6,639 nt of DNA, taken from the NCBI GenBank assembly GCA_029880425.1, contig JAOUOK010000095.1, positions 1 to 6,639 on the forward strand. The letters are read 5' to 3'. The notes under the pieces are model-generated. The model saw nothing but the letters and a program-made list of their open reading frames with translations. It made no database searches and was not told the origin of the DNA. Source of the DNA: Gammaproteobacteria bacterium (GTDB lineage: Bacteria > Pseudomonadota > Gammaproteobacteria > UBA6429 > Thiohalophilaceae). Both the position numbers and the translations under genes were made by a program. Positions within the stretch are counted from its first letter, which is position 1. Each line of letters opens with the position of its first letter. This document shows, piece after piece, positions 1 through 6,609 of this stretch.

Positions 1-290
1 CCAGCAAGGCCGGCAACAAAAAACAATAATAATGCGCCAATAACCAGGATACCCGCGAGCCAGAATATATCCTGCGCATAAACAACAAGGTCAAAAATAT
101 AAAAACGTCGGCCTTCGATATCAAATAACACGGCCTGGTTTGAACCCACTTCCCGCTCCCAGCGTAACCAGGGCAATAGAAAGTAAACAGAATAGGCAAG
201 AAAGAGGATAGCGGTTTTTAATGAACGGTAACGTCCTTTAACCGAGCGAGGATAGATCTCAATACGCTGTTGATATAAATGATCTGACAT
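1..290 (-). CDS. ccoG: CcoG (RdxA/FixG family) polyferredoxin, N-terminal part only
   Basis: This is the first 96 codons of a gene that runs off the left edge, so it is incomplete because of the window and not because of a mutation. The protein begins MSDHLYQQRIEIYPRSVKG and has a membrane segment at about residues 26-42, a polar stretch containing the motif QAVLFDIEGRRFYIFDL (about 52-68), and a second membrane segment from about residue 75. This order and the VLFDI..R.FYIF motif are typical of CcoG/RdxA/FixG proteins. The family carries 4Fe-4S ferredoxin clusters further on (not visible here) and acts in the inner membrane in maturation of cbb3 oxidase, where copper reduction has been proposed. 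The ATG at 288-290 has only a weak upstream AAGAG. It lies downstream of ccoNOQP on the same strand, but a terminator and a long inverted repeat intervene, so separate transcription is likely. Identification is by family memory. Confidence 0.9.
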   Translation of the reverse strand, partial: MSDHLYQQRIEIYPRSVKGRYRSLKTAILFLAYSVYFLLPWLRWEREVGSNQAVLFDIEGRRFYIFDLVVYAQDIFWLAGILVIGALLLFFVAGLA

Positions 291-373
291 CACTAATGTG
301 CTCTTGTCACGCCCAATTTATTTTTCAACTTAAATTCCACTAATTTCACGACGGAAACCTTTTCGCAGAGACT

Positions 374-405
374 AAAAAGAGGATGTACACACAAAATGCA
401 CATCC
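374..405 (-). terminator. Rho-independent terminator of the ccoNOQP operon
   Basis: Read on the minus strand, GGATGTGCA and TGTACATCC form a 9-bp stem (one pair is a G-U wobble in RNA) around the 7-base loop TTTTGTG, followed at once by TCTTTTT. This is a standard intrinsic terminator shape. It lies about 150 bases beyond the ccoP stop and about 85 bases before the ccoG start, so it probably ends the oxidase operon and separates it from ccoG. Confidence 0.75.
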
Positions 406-418
406 CCCCTTAAAAATA

Positions 419-559
419 TAAATAACTTTCACGGACAGTGAGGAACCAGAGAACAAGGCAATAATTCATGAAAAAGCGCAGCTTACATATAGTAAGTGCG
501 CATTTTGAATGGATTATTAACGCCGTTATCTGGCTCCGCAATTTTCGTGAATTTATTTA
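419..559. repeat. Long imperfect inverted repeat (141 bp) spanning the ccoP stop codon
   Basis: Two 68-base arms (419-486 and 492-559) are imperfect reverse complements around a 5-base ATATA centre. By hand alignment with a few one-base gaps, roughly 52 of 68 positions pair. Matching blocks from the outside in are TAAATAA, TTCACG, GGA-CCAGA, AAC, AATAAT, CAT, AAAA, GCGCA and CTTAC. The outer block on the right contains the last base pairs of ccoP including its TAA stop, so the gene ends inside the repeat. No target-site duplication is evident at the ends. It could be a decayed miniature inverted-repeat element or an mRNA 3' stability structure; there is no T-run next to it that would make it a simple terminator. 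Confidence 0.6.
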
Positions 560-1467
560 CCACCACCTAATTGGTGAACGTAGTACGTCAATATCTTAAT
601 CTCTGTTGCTGATAAACGACCTTTCCATGCAGGCATGACACGGGTTTTACCATTTTTAACAACATTCATTACAGCTTCTTTTTTAGCAGCTGCAGTTTCA
701 GCACCAGACACATCAGCAATGGTCCAGATTTTATCTGTTAAGTTAGCTGAGCCCATGAAATCCTGGCCTTTTGCATCAGCACCGTGACATGCTGCACAAC
801 CACCCTGACCAGAAAATATAGCCTGACCACGTTTAACTGCAGCGGCATCAGCTTCGTTACCCGATAAACTTAAAACGTAATCTGAAACATCAGAAATTTG
901 CTTTGTCGATAAGCTGGCTTTAAAACCTGGCATAGAACCGGTACGACCATTTGCAATCGTTTCCTGGATCTTGTCAAAGCTACCACCCCACAACCATGCA
1001 TCATCTAACAGGTTAGGGTAACGCCCCATTACACCATCGCCGCCTGACTGGTGACAAGCTGCGCAGTTATCAGCAAACAATACTTTAGCCATTGAGTTAG
1101 CAAATGCACTTTTCTCAGGTTTTGAACGGATTTGTTCAAATGATAAGGCATTAATATCTTTTAAATATTCTGCCTGCTCTTCACGTGCAATTTGCATTTC
1201 TTTTAATAATAAAGCTCGCGTATTCCAGTGAGTGGTTTTAGTTTTACCATCAGCCGTGGTGTATGTGATGTCATTCATCATACCTTTCGTGTAGCTGCCG
1301 CCCACAGGCCATGCCGGGTAAAGAACCCAGTAAATAATGGCAAAAACAACTGTTGCATAGAATGTCCATAACCACCATGTTGGTAATGGATTATTAAATT
1401 CCTGTAAATCACCGTCCCACGCGTGGCCAGTTGTCTGTACAGTAGGTTTACTTTTTTCACTGCTCAT
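553..1467 (-). CDS. ccoP: Cytochrome c oxidase cbb3-type, di-haem subunit III (CcoP)
   Basis: This 304-residue protein is the di-haem cytochrome c subunit of cbb3 oxidase, which takes electrons from soluble cytochromes and passes them on towards CcoO and CcoN. The N-terminus has the family motif TGHAWDGDLQEFNNPLP (about 13-29), then one membrane anchor at about 31-53, including WVLYPAWP. The periplasmic part has two cytochrome c domains: CAACH at 135-139 with axial Met179 (GSMPGF), and CAACH at 224-228 with axial Met278 (RVMPAW). All haem-binding residues are present. The length is normal for the single-anchor form. The ATG at 1465-1467 has AAGGA eight bases upstream and overlaps the end of ccoQ by 11 bases, which suggests translational coupling. 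The stop codon lies in a long inverted repeat. Last gene of the oxidase operon. Confidence 0.97.
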   Translation of the reverse strand: MSSEKSKPTVQTTGHAWDGDLQEFNNPLPTWWLWTFYATVVFAIIYWVLYPAWPVGGSYTKGMMNDITYTTADGKTKTTHWNTRALLLKEMQIAREEQAEYLKDINALSFEQIRSKPEKSAFANSMAKVLFADNCAACHQSGGDGVMGRYPNLLDDAWLWGGSFDKIQETIANGRTGSMPGFKASLSTKQISDVSDYVLSLSGNEADAAAVKRGQAIFSGQGGCAACHGADAKGQDFMGSANLTDKIWTIADVSGAETAAAKKEAVMNVVKNGKTRVMPAWKGRLSATEIKILTYYVHQLGGGK

Positions 1468-1660
1468 TTTTTATATCCTTACTCTGCCCGTTCTCATCTT
1501 CATCGTCGAACGGAATATTCTTGTAAGACTCAAGCCGCTTGCTACGGTTACGATTTGAAAAAACATAAAGTATTATTAATACAAATGTAACCGTAAACAG
1601 TACCAACACAAACGGCTTGGTATTTTCCATATGAGTAAACCAGCTAAGCCATTCAAACAT
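1457..1660 (-). CDS. ccoQ: cbb3-type oxidase small subunit CcoQ (FixQ)
   Basis: A 67-residue protein with one membrane helix at about residues 16-35 (FVLVLFTVTFVLIILYVF), a basic stretch RNRSKR, and the motif LESYKNIPFDDED, typical of CcoQ. In studied bacteria CcoQ is not catalytic; it has been linked to stability of the assembled cbb3 complex. The length is slightly above the usual 50-60 residues because of a polar acidic tail. Its position between ccoO and ccoP is the standard order. The chosen ATG (1658-1660) has only a weak AGGG upstream; an internal ATG at residue 11 (THMENTKP) is possible but would have no better ribosome site. The last 11 bases overlap the start of ccoP. Confidence 0.92.
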   Translation of the reverse strand: MFEWLSWFTHMENTKPFVLVLFTVTFVLIILYVFSNRNRSKRLESYKNIPFDDEDENGQSKDIKNEQ

Positions 1661-1688
1661 AGTGATTTACCCTAAGTCCTTAAACGAA

Positions 1689-2435
1689 TTAACGGAAGTC
1701 TGCAAAATGACCATCGTCAAATTTGCTGAAATCAACCATTGTTCCTAGCAACTGCAGGTATGCAACAATCGCATCCATTTCAGTAACGTCATCAGCTTTG
1801 CCGTCGTAATTTCCGCTGGCTGCCTGAGCTAAAAGATTTTCTTCTGCACGAAGAATATCCAGGTTCTTAGCAACGTCTTCACCAAAACGTTTTACGTTTG
1901 CTTCATATTCCGCTGTATTTTCAGAATAAGGAACACCTACCATTTTCAATGCACGCATACGGTCACGCACATTTTTATAGTTTAATGATTTCATTAACCA
2001 TGGGTAGTTTGGCATGATTGATTCTTTAACAACCGAACGAGGTGCAATCAGGTGTTGCACATGCCATTCGTTTGAGTACTTACCACCAACACGAGCAAGA
2101 TCAGGACCAGTACGTTTTGAACCCCATTGGAACGGGTGATCAAACTTTGATTCTGCTGCTAATGAATAGTGACCATAACGTAATGCTTCATCACGGAACG
2201 GGCGAATCATTTGTGAGTGACAGGTATAACAACCTTCACGTTGATAAATATCACGACCACGTAATTCAAGAGGTGAGTAAGGGTGAATTGTTTCTTTACC
2301 CTCAACTTCTACTTTTTCAATTGTACTTTCGATGAAATACAATGGAACGATTTCTACCAGGCCACCGATACTGATCACGATAAGTGTCAGTACGATTAGC
2401 AAGCCGGCATTAGTTTCTATAGATTCATGCTTCAT
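1689..2435 (-). CDS. ccoO: Cytochrome c oxidase cbb3-type, mono-haem subunit II (CcoO)
   Basis: This 248-residue protein is the membrane-anchored mono-haem cytochrome c of cbb3 oxidase, carrying electrons between CcoP and the CcoN active site. It has one N-terminal anchor at about residues 10-34, then the family motifs [24 protein letters not shown], with haem c bound at C69/C72/H73, [14 protein letters not shown], and axial Met141 in SIMPNYPWL. The end has the conserved [15 protein letters not shown]. It is about 40 residues longer than the 200-210 residues I recall for many CcoO proteins. The extra is a mostly charged helical stretch at roughly 172-212, between VGVPYS and the TEMDA motif, with no frameshift or codon oddity. 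The ATG at 2433-2435 has GGAG ten bases upstream and follows ccoN by 19 bases. Confidence 0.97.
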   Translation of the reverse strand: MKHESIETNAGLLIVLTLIVISIGGLVEIVPLYFIESTIEKVEVEGKETIHPYSPLELRGRDIYQREGCYTCHSQMIRPFRDEALRYGHYSLAAESKFDHPFQWGSKRTGPDLARVGGKYSNEWHVQHLIAPRSVVKESIMPNYPWLMKSLNYKNVRDRMRALKMVGVPYSENTAEYEANVKRFGEDVAKNLDILRAEENLLAQAASGNYDGKADDVTEMDAIVAYLQLLGTMVDFSKFDDGHFADFR

Positions 2436-2454
2436 TAATTAAATCTCCGGTTAA

Positions 2455-3906
2455 TTAGGCATTTGCCAGCTTGGCGGCAACTTTTGCATCAATTTCAGCC
2501 TGTTCTTTTTTAGACTTACGGATGGTCATCATTGTGTTATAGAACATCAGCAAAATACCCGTTAAGAACAGTGCTCCACCAAATGCACGAACAGCATATG
2601 GTTCATAGAGGAAACTTACAGATTCGATAAATGTGTAAGCCAGGTTACCGTACTCATCAAAGCCACGTAACATCAGACCCTGACCGATACCTGCAACCCA
2701 CAATGCTGCAATGTAGAGAACGATACCAATCGTTGCTAACCAGAAGTGAGCAAAAATCAGTTTCTCGCTGTACATTTTGGTTCCCCATAAACGTGGAATT
2801 AAATGATAGAAAGAACCAAAGCTCACCATGGCAACCCAACCTAACGCACCTGAATGTACGTGGCCGACAGTCCAGTCAGTGTAGTGTGACAATGCATTTA
2901 CACTCTTAAGCGACATTAATGGTCCTTCGAAAGTCGACATACCGTAGAAGGATAAAGAAACAATCATGAAACGGATAATTGGGTCTGTACGTAACTTATC
3001 CCATGCACCTGAAAGTGTCATGATACCGTTGATCATGCCGCCCCATGATGGCATTAATAACAGGATAGAGAAGCCTGCTGCCAGTGTAGAGGCCCAGTCT
3101 GGTAATGCAGTCCAGTGTAAGTGATGACCACCCACCCACATATATAAGAAGATTAATGCCCAGAAATGGATGATTGATAAACGGTAAGAATAAACCGGGC
3201 GACCCACTTGTTTTGGAATAAAGTAATACATCATACCGAGGAAAGCTGCCGTTAAGAAGAAACCTACCGCGTTATGACCGTACCACCACTGTGTCATTGC
3301 ATCCTGAACACCGGCATGTAAACTGTACGACTCCAGGCTGAACATATGAACAGGTACAGCCATATTATTAAAGATGTGTAACAGGGCAGTTGCCAGGATA
3401 AAGGCAATAAAGAACCAGTTTGCAACATAGATATGTGGCTGGCTACGTTTACGTAAAGTCATTACATAAATAACCAGGTAAACAACCCAGGTTACCGCGA
3501 TAAGTAAATCGATTGGCCAAACCATTTCTGCGTATTCACGCGCCTGTGTGTAACCGAGCATGTAACTGATTGCAGCAAGGCCTACCGAAAGGTTCCAGCC
3601 CCAGAAAGTGAAGTTCGCCATTCCATCGCTGAATAAACGCGTTTGGCAGGTACGTTGCACAACATAATAAGATGTTGCAAATAACGCGCTACCACCAAAA
3701 CCGAAAATTACTAGCGTTGTATGAACAGGACGTAAGCGTCCAAAAGTAATCTCAGGAATGTTGAAATTTAAAAACGGCCATGTCAGTTCCGACGCAATAT
3801 ATACGCCTGCTGTCATACCGAGTACACCCCATACCAGGGCCATAATCGTAAACTTACGAACGATATCGTAGTTGTACTGTTCCACCGGGGCAGATGATGC
3901 AACCAT
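2455..3906 (-). CDS. ccoN: Cytochrome c oxidase cbb3-type, catalytic subunit I (CcoN)
   Basis: The 483-residue catalytic haem-copper subunit reduces O2 to water at high affinity in the inner membrane and pumps protons. It has about 12 membrane helices. Ligands can be placed from the family pattern: H62 (RPVHTT) and H351 for low-spin haem b, H349 for haem b3 (GHVHSG), H211 ([10 protein letters not shown]) plus H261/H262 (GGHHLHW) for CuB, and Y255, the tyrosine cross-linked to the first CuB histidine in this class. E327 in FEGPL, near the active site, is also kept. The frame is open a further 58 codons upstream to 4080, but the start at 3906 is preferred: it has AGAGG five bases upstream, the protein then begins [19 protein letters not shown], and the length matches the family. 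First gene of ccoNOQP. Confidence 0.98.
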   Translation of the reverse strand: MVASSAPVEQYNYDIVRKFTIMALVWGVLGMTAGVYIASELTWPFLNFNIPEITFGRLRPVHTTLVIFGFGGSALFATSYYVVQRTCQTRLFSDGMANFTFWGWNLSVGLAAISYMLGYTQAREYAEMVWPIDLLIAVTWVVYLVIYVMTLRKRSQPHIYVANWFFIAFILATALLHIFNNMAVPVHMFSLESYSLHAGVQDAMTQWWYGHNAVGFFLTAAFLGMMYYFIPKQVGRPVYSYRLSIIHFWALIFLYMWVGGHHLHWTALPDWASTLAAGFSILLLMPSWGGMINGIMTLSGAWDKLRTDPIIRFMIVSLSFYGMSTFEGPLMSLKSVNALSHYTDWTVGHVHSGALGWVAMVSFGSFYHLIPRLWGTKMYSEKLIFAHFWLATIGIVLYIAALWVAGIGQGLMLRGFDEYGNLAYTFIESVSFLYEPYAVRAFGGALFLTGILLMFYNTMMTIRKSKKEQAEIDAKVAAKLANA

Positions 3907-3918
3907 GCTCGCCTCTTT
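3907..3918 (-). promoter_or_regulatory. Ribosome binding site that fixes the ccoN start
   Basis: On the minus strand AAAGAGG (3912-3918) is followed by five bases and then the ATG at 3904-3906. This is a near-ideal Shine-Dalgarno arrangement and is the main reason to reject the longer open frame that begins at 4080. Confidence 0.75.
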
Positions 3919-3966
3919 ATTTAAGTTGAATTTAAAAATTTTATTGAAGTTGGAGGGCTCAATAAA

Positions 3967-3987
3967 AGGTATTGCTAAAAAATACCT
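3967..3987 (-). promoter_or_regulatory. Small hairpin in the ccoN leader
   Basis: AGGTATT (3967-3973) and AATACCT (3981-3987) form a 7-bp stem around a 7-base loop. On the minus strand the stem is followed by TTTATT. It lies about 60 bases upstream of the ccoN start, between the candidate promoters and the ribosome site. It may be a weak leader stem or attenuator, or chance in AT-rich DNA. Confidence 0.3.
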
Positions 3988-4010
3988 GAGTAAAACACTC
4001 CGAGAATATA

Positions 4011-4053
4011 ACAATATCAGCGTATTGTAATAAAGTAACCCTACTCTGCGCAA
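4011..4053 (-). promoter_or_regulatory. Candidate ccoN promoter with a dyad over the -10 box
   Basis: On the minus strand TTGCGC (4048-4053) and TACAAT (4024-4029) are separated by 18 bases and would fit a sigma-70 promoter with a weak -35. A dyad, ACAATA-6-TATTGT (4011-4028), overlaps the -10 box and could be an operator. A second option is TATACT at 4069-4074, with no good -35. Neither is decisive. Confidence 0.35.
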
Positions 4054-4099
4054 GGGGCAAAGATGAAAAGTATAGTTCATACATGACTAAAATCATCTG

Positions 4100-4115
4100 A
4101 AATACTTAAGTATTT
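4100..4115. promoter_or_regulatory. Perfect 16-bp palindrome in the ccoN / kinase intergenic region
   Basis: AAATACTTAAGTATTT is a perfect palindrome in the 352-base region between the divergent ccoN and histidine kinase genes. Such a site is a plausible dimeric-regulator binding site; it is centred about 45 bases upstream of the start predicted from the TATACT box. It does not match the FNR/ANR consensus TTGAT-4-ATCAA, and no such box was found in 3907-4258. The rest of this intergenic region shows no RNA gene and no further open frame worth calling. Confidence 0.4.
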
Positions 4116-4258
4116 TTCCTGCCTACCGATAAAATTATTATCACATCACTTGCTTAGATTCGAGTCATGATGACTACTTACCCTGACTCAGTAAAAGGAC
4201 ATTTTTCCAAAAATACCTTTTTCGGTCAGTACAACAGGGACTTTAAATAACAGCAAAT

Positions 4259-5632
4259 ATGTTTATCGCTGAAACAGAACTAGAATTAGAAAAGCAACTC
4301 CCCATCGAACAGTTATCGCTTTTACTAAAACAATCTTACCCCGCTTTTGCTGCAACCATTGCCGTGCTGGTTTTTATTATCTACAAAGTCTATGGGATTG
4401 TTGATCATTTCTGGATTTCAGTATGGATTGTAACCATTGCTACAATTAATATTTATTTACTTATCTGGATGTACCTTGTACACCACACCCCAATAACAAC
4501 ACAAAGTGCAACACGATTCATACTTTTTTACCAACTGGAAGCTTTCGTGCACGGCACGTCATGGGGTATGTTGCCGTTCATACTTGCTCAACATTCTACT
4601 GTTGATATGCAGTTTTTTGCTTTTATTATCATATGTGGCATGGCTGCCGGTGCCATTGGTACGACCGGGATGATTTATCGTATCTACCTTTCCTTTATGT
4701 TGCCAATGATGTTACCCGGTATGATTGCACAATTATTTTACGGTGATATCGTAAAACTCTTTGGCTATAACGCACTTGAAGTTCTTTTTATATTTGTCAT
4801 TTCTATTGTTGTTCTTGCTCATACCCATTATGAAAGTATTTCAAGTTCCATCAAGTTAATGATTGAAAATAAAAAATTACTTCGTGATGCAAACATAGCT
4901 TTTGAAAAAGCTGAAGCAGCAAACCAGGCTAAAACCGAATTTCTTGCCAATATGAGCCACGAATTACGTACTCCTCTAAATGCAGTTATTGGTTACAGTG
5001 AATTAATTAATGAAGAAGCCAATGATCATAATATAAAAGATATCTCTGATGATGCTGATAAAATTACCCGTGCCGCAAAACATCTTCTTTCTTTAATTAA
5101 TAATGTGCTTGATTTATCCAAGATTGAATCCGGGAAAATGGAAGTGTATGTTGAATCCATTCAGGTATATAACTTACTTGATGATATTGTTTTAACCTCG
5201 CAAACGCTTATCAAATCAAATCACAATAAGCTAAATTATAATGCCAATGAAAATCTTGGTTCAATTAAATCTGACTATACAAAGTTAAAGCAAATTTTAT
5301 TTAATATTATTGGCAATGCTGCAAAATTTACATCACATGGTGTCATCGATATTAAAGCTGAACGTCATGCAAACAACATAATAATCTTCGTTTCTGATAC
5401 GGGAATAGGTATGACATCTGCGCAAATTAAAGAAATTTCTACACCCTTTGTTCAGGCGGACTCCTCAACCACACGTAAATTTGGTGGTACCGGTTTAGGC
5501 TTAAGTTTAACTGATCACCTGATTAAAATTTTAGGCATAACACTTGATATAAAAAGTTCACCGGGAAAAGGATCCTGTTTTACCCTCAACATACCCCTGG
5601 AATATAAAGCTGCAAATAAAATACATTCATAA
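4259..5632 (+). CDS. Membrane-bound sensor histidine kinase, no receiver domain
   Basis: This 457-residue protein is a two-component sensor kinase. The first 190 residues hold about six membrane helices (roughly 28-47, 52-73, 86-110, 117-140, 142-161, 172-189) with almost no periplasmic domain, so the signal is probably sensed in or at the membrane. A short coiled linker (about 195-225) leads to the dimerisation/phosphoacceptor helix, with H234 in [21 protein letters not shown]. The ATP-binding domain has the N box (N349, N353 in [10 protein letters not shown]), the G1 box DTGIGM (380-385), the F box (F397) and the G2 box GGTGLGLSL (409-417). It ends just after this domain. All catalytic motifs are intact. 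The ATG is the first after an in-frame stop and has no good ribosome site (AGGGA is 18 bases away). It is divergent from ccoN. No response regulator is in the window, so partner and signal are unknown. Confidence 0.92.
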   Translation: MFIAETELELEKQLPIEQLSLLLKQSYPAFAATIAVLVFIIYKVYGIVDHFWISVWIVTIATINIYLLIWMYLVHHTPITTQSATRFILFYQLEAFVHGTSWGMLPFILAQHSTVDMQFFAFIIICGMAAGAIGTTGMIYRIYLSFMLPMMLPGMIAQLFYGDIVKLFGYNALEVLFIFVISIVVLAHTHYESISSSIKLMIENKKLLRDANIAFEKAEAANQAKTEFLANMSHELRTPLNAVIGYSELINEEANDHNIKDISDDADKITRAAKHLLSLINNVLDLSKIESGKMEVYVESIQVYNLLDDIVLTSQTLIKSNHNKLNYNANENLGSIKSDYTKLKQILFNIIGNAAKFTSHGVIDIKAERHANNIIIFVSDTGIGMTSAQIKEISTPFVQADSSTTRKFGGTGLGLSLTDHLIKILGITLDIKSSPGKGSCFTLNIPLEYKAANKIHS

Positions 5633-5659
5633 AAAAAGGAGTCTTTGTGACTCCTTTTT
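5633..5659. terminator. Bidirectional Rho-independent terminator
   Basis: AAAAAGGAGTC and GACTCCTTTTT form a perfect 11-bp stem around the loop TTTGT, starting right after the kinase stop codon. T-runs occur on both strands (five on plus, seven on minus), so it can end both the kinase transcript and the convergent rhodanese transcript. Confidence 0.9.
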
Positions 5660-5708
5660 AAATTTTTACAACACGTTTAAAACATGAACTTCCACAACTA
5701 AAAAATAC

Positions 5709-6014
5709 TTAACAGGAAACATATTTATTAATCGAACCCAGGTTATGCACTGCATCAAAACCCATTTGCGACAGCACATTTAAAGCCTGGCCACTACGCA
5801 TACCACTAGCACAATATAGAATAACGGGCTTAGTTTTATCCAGATGTTGTTCAGCAGCATAAATTGCCTGCAAGGGAAGATTTAAAGATCCTGGAATAGC
5901 CCCCATTGCATATTCCTGTGGTGAACGAACATCAACAAGTTGCGCACCATTCGCGACCATTTCACGCGCTTCAGGACATTCCAGTGAATAAGCAGGCTGA
6001 TTAAATCCAAACAT
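5709..6014 (-). CDS. Single-domain rhodanese-like sulfurtransferase
   Basis: This 101-residue cytoplasmic protein is one rhodanese domain. Rhodaneses move sulfane sulfur from a donor to a thiol acceptor through a persulfide on the active cysteine. Visible motifs are LVDVRSPQEYAMGAIPGSLNLPL (about 26-48), the substrate-side CH2A/B region of the fold, and the active loop CASGMR (C68 to R73), a CxxGxR loop as in GlpE/PspE-type proteins, so it should be catalytically competent. Further cysteines are C13 and the final residue C101. There is no signal peptide. The ATG has GGAG nine bases upstream. It lies downstream of a MarR-type regulator on the same strand, beyond a probable terminator, and has its own promoter with a palindrome like that of the marR promoter. 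The physiological substrate cannot be read from sequence. Confidence 0.9.
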   Translation of the reverse strand: MFGFNQPAYSLECPEAREMVANGAQLVDVRSPQEYAMGAIPGSLNLPLQAIYAAEQHLDKTKPVILYCASGMRSGQALNVLSQMGFDAVHNLGSINKYVSC

Positions 6015-6030
6015 TTTTTACTTCTCCATT

Positions 6031-6050
6031 ATTTATAAATATTTATAAAT
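6031..6050. repeat. Two tandem copies of the palindromic decamer ATTTATAAAT
   Basis: ATTTATAAAT occurs twice in direct succession (6031-6040, 6041-6050), and each copy is its own reverse complement. The pair lies over the predicted transcription start of the rhodanese gene, between its -10 box and ribosome site. It may be part of a regulator site or simply AT-rich leader. Confidence 0.5.
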
Positions 6051-6078
6051 TTATACATAATATGTATATACGTATTAA
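6050..6078 (-). promoter_or_regulatory. Rhodanese promoter with 20-bp operator-like palindrome
   Basis: On the minus strand TTAATA (6073-6078) and TATAAA (6050-6055) are 17 bases apart and would start transcription about 28 bases before the gene. Positions 6058-6077 form a 20-bp palindrome with a single mismatched pair (6063/6072), centred on GTATATAC, which falls in the -35/-10 spacer. The same core sits in the spacer of the upstream marR promoter, so the two genes probably share a regulator. Confidence 0.5.
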
Positions 6079-6083
6079 ATTCT

Positions 6084-6113
6084 AAAACGGGACTGCCGTG
6101 TTAGACCGGCCCG
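6084..6113 (-). terminator. Probable terminator after the marR-family gene
   Basis: On the minus strand CGGG and CCCG pair, with an inner CCG/CGG stem and a 4-base bulge, followed by TTTTAG. It begins 6 bases after the marR stop codon. The stem is imperfect and the T-run short, so partial read-through into the rhodanese is possible. Confidence 0.5.
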
Positions 6114-6119
6114 ATTAAA

Positions 6120-6548
6120 TTACTCTTGTTTCAACTTTGTACATAAATTAAGTAATAACGCTCTTTCTTCACTACTTAGTTTATTTAAAATTCGTTGCTG
6201 TACTTCATACTTAACCGGTAATACCCGCTCAATTAACGCACGACCCTTTTCAGCCAGGATAAATGACTTTTCTTTCCCTGTTGTTTCAGGATCCTCGGCA
6301 ATCCAGCCATTTTTTTCCATTACCTGTAATTTTCGACTCATCACACTTCGTTCAGATTCCATTTCCTCAGCAACCTGGCGAATTGTTATTGGACCTTGCC
6401 GCGCGATTAAACCGACAACTGGCATTTGCGTGGCCCGCACACCCAGTTCACGATAGGCATCATCATATGTTTTTAATACATAGTGACTTGCGCGTAGTAT
6501 TTGCATATTAATGCAATCAGGTACATCGCTTTCGATTTCTGTATTCAT
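6120..6548 (-). CDS. MarR-family winged-helix transcriptional regulator
   Basis: This 142-residue protein has the layout and length of MarR regulators: an N-terminal dimerisation helix (about 12-35), a winged helix-turn-helix at about 53-97 with ITIRQVAEEMESERSVMSRKLQVMEKNGWI and a wing ending EKSFILAEKGRAL, then C-terminal dimer helices. Such proteins are dimers that bind palindromes and are released by ligands or by cysteine oxidation. There are two cysteines: C12 near the start of the first helix, roughly where OhrR-type sensors carry their reactive cysteine, and C136 near the end. The ATG has AGAGG five bases upstream. A strong promoter with two palindromes directly upstream points to autorepression, and a similar palindrome precedes the downstream rhodanese gene. 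The ligand is unknown, and the cysteine-sensor idea is inference. Confidence 0.9.
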   Translation of the reverse strand: MNTEIESDVPDCINMQILRASHYVLKTYDDAYRELGVRATQMPVVGLIARQGPITIRQVAEEMESERSVMSRKLQVMEKNGWIAEDPETTGKEKSFILAEKGRALIERVLPVKYEVQQRILNKLSSEERALLLNLCTKLKQE

Positions 6549-6561
6549 ACCTACCTCTAGT

Positions 6562-6596
6562 GTGCATATGCACGCATATTATAAGTGTATATACAC
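6562..6596. promoter_or_regulatory. Pair of 12-bp palindromic operators at the marR promoter
   Basis: GTGTATATACAC (6585-6596) fills the -35/-10 spacer and GTGCATATGCAC (6562-6573) covers the predicted transcription start. Both are perfect palindromes and fit GTG-Y-ATAT-R-CAC. Their centres are 23 bp apart, about two helical turns, so two dimers could bind near the same face. Autorepression by the adjacent regulator is the likely role. Confidence 0.65.
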
Positions 6597-6605
6597 AGTT
6601 GTCAA
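6578..6605 (-). promoter_or_regulatory. Strong sigma-70 promoter of the marR-family gene
   Basis: On the minus strand a perfect TTGACA (6600-6605) and a perfect TATAAT (6578-6583) are 16 bases apart. Transcription should start near 6571, leaving a leader of about 23 bases before the ATG. A consensus promoter wrapped in palindromes is typical of a tightly repressed gene. Confidence 0.8.
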
Positions 6606-6609
6606 CGGG

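Noticed and set aside
1278..1460. Second minus-strand frame inside ccoP
   Set aside because: It is an out-of-frame shadow of the CcoP anchor region with no independent support.
2042..2909. Plus-strand and alternative-frame open frames over ccoO and ccoN (2042-2335, 2631-2909, 2657-2839)
   Set aside because: They lie wholly inside genes with full family signatures in another frame and have no recognisable motifs or ribosome sites.
3907..4080. 58-codon N-terminal extension of ccoN to an ATG at 4080
   Set aside because: The extension has no family resemblance and would run through the candidate promoters, whereas the ATG at 3906 has a strong ribosome site and gives the normal CcoN length.
4083..4096. 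ATGACTAAAATCAT as an FNR/CRP-family site
   Set aside because: It keeps TGA-6-TCA but differs from TTGAT-4-ATCAA at three positions, and it would lie over the -35 region of the nearest promoter candidate, so the match is too weak to call.
6263..6511. Plus-strand open frame antisense to the marR-family gene
   Set aside because: The opposite strand encodes a clear winged-helix protein; this frame shows no domain or start signal.
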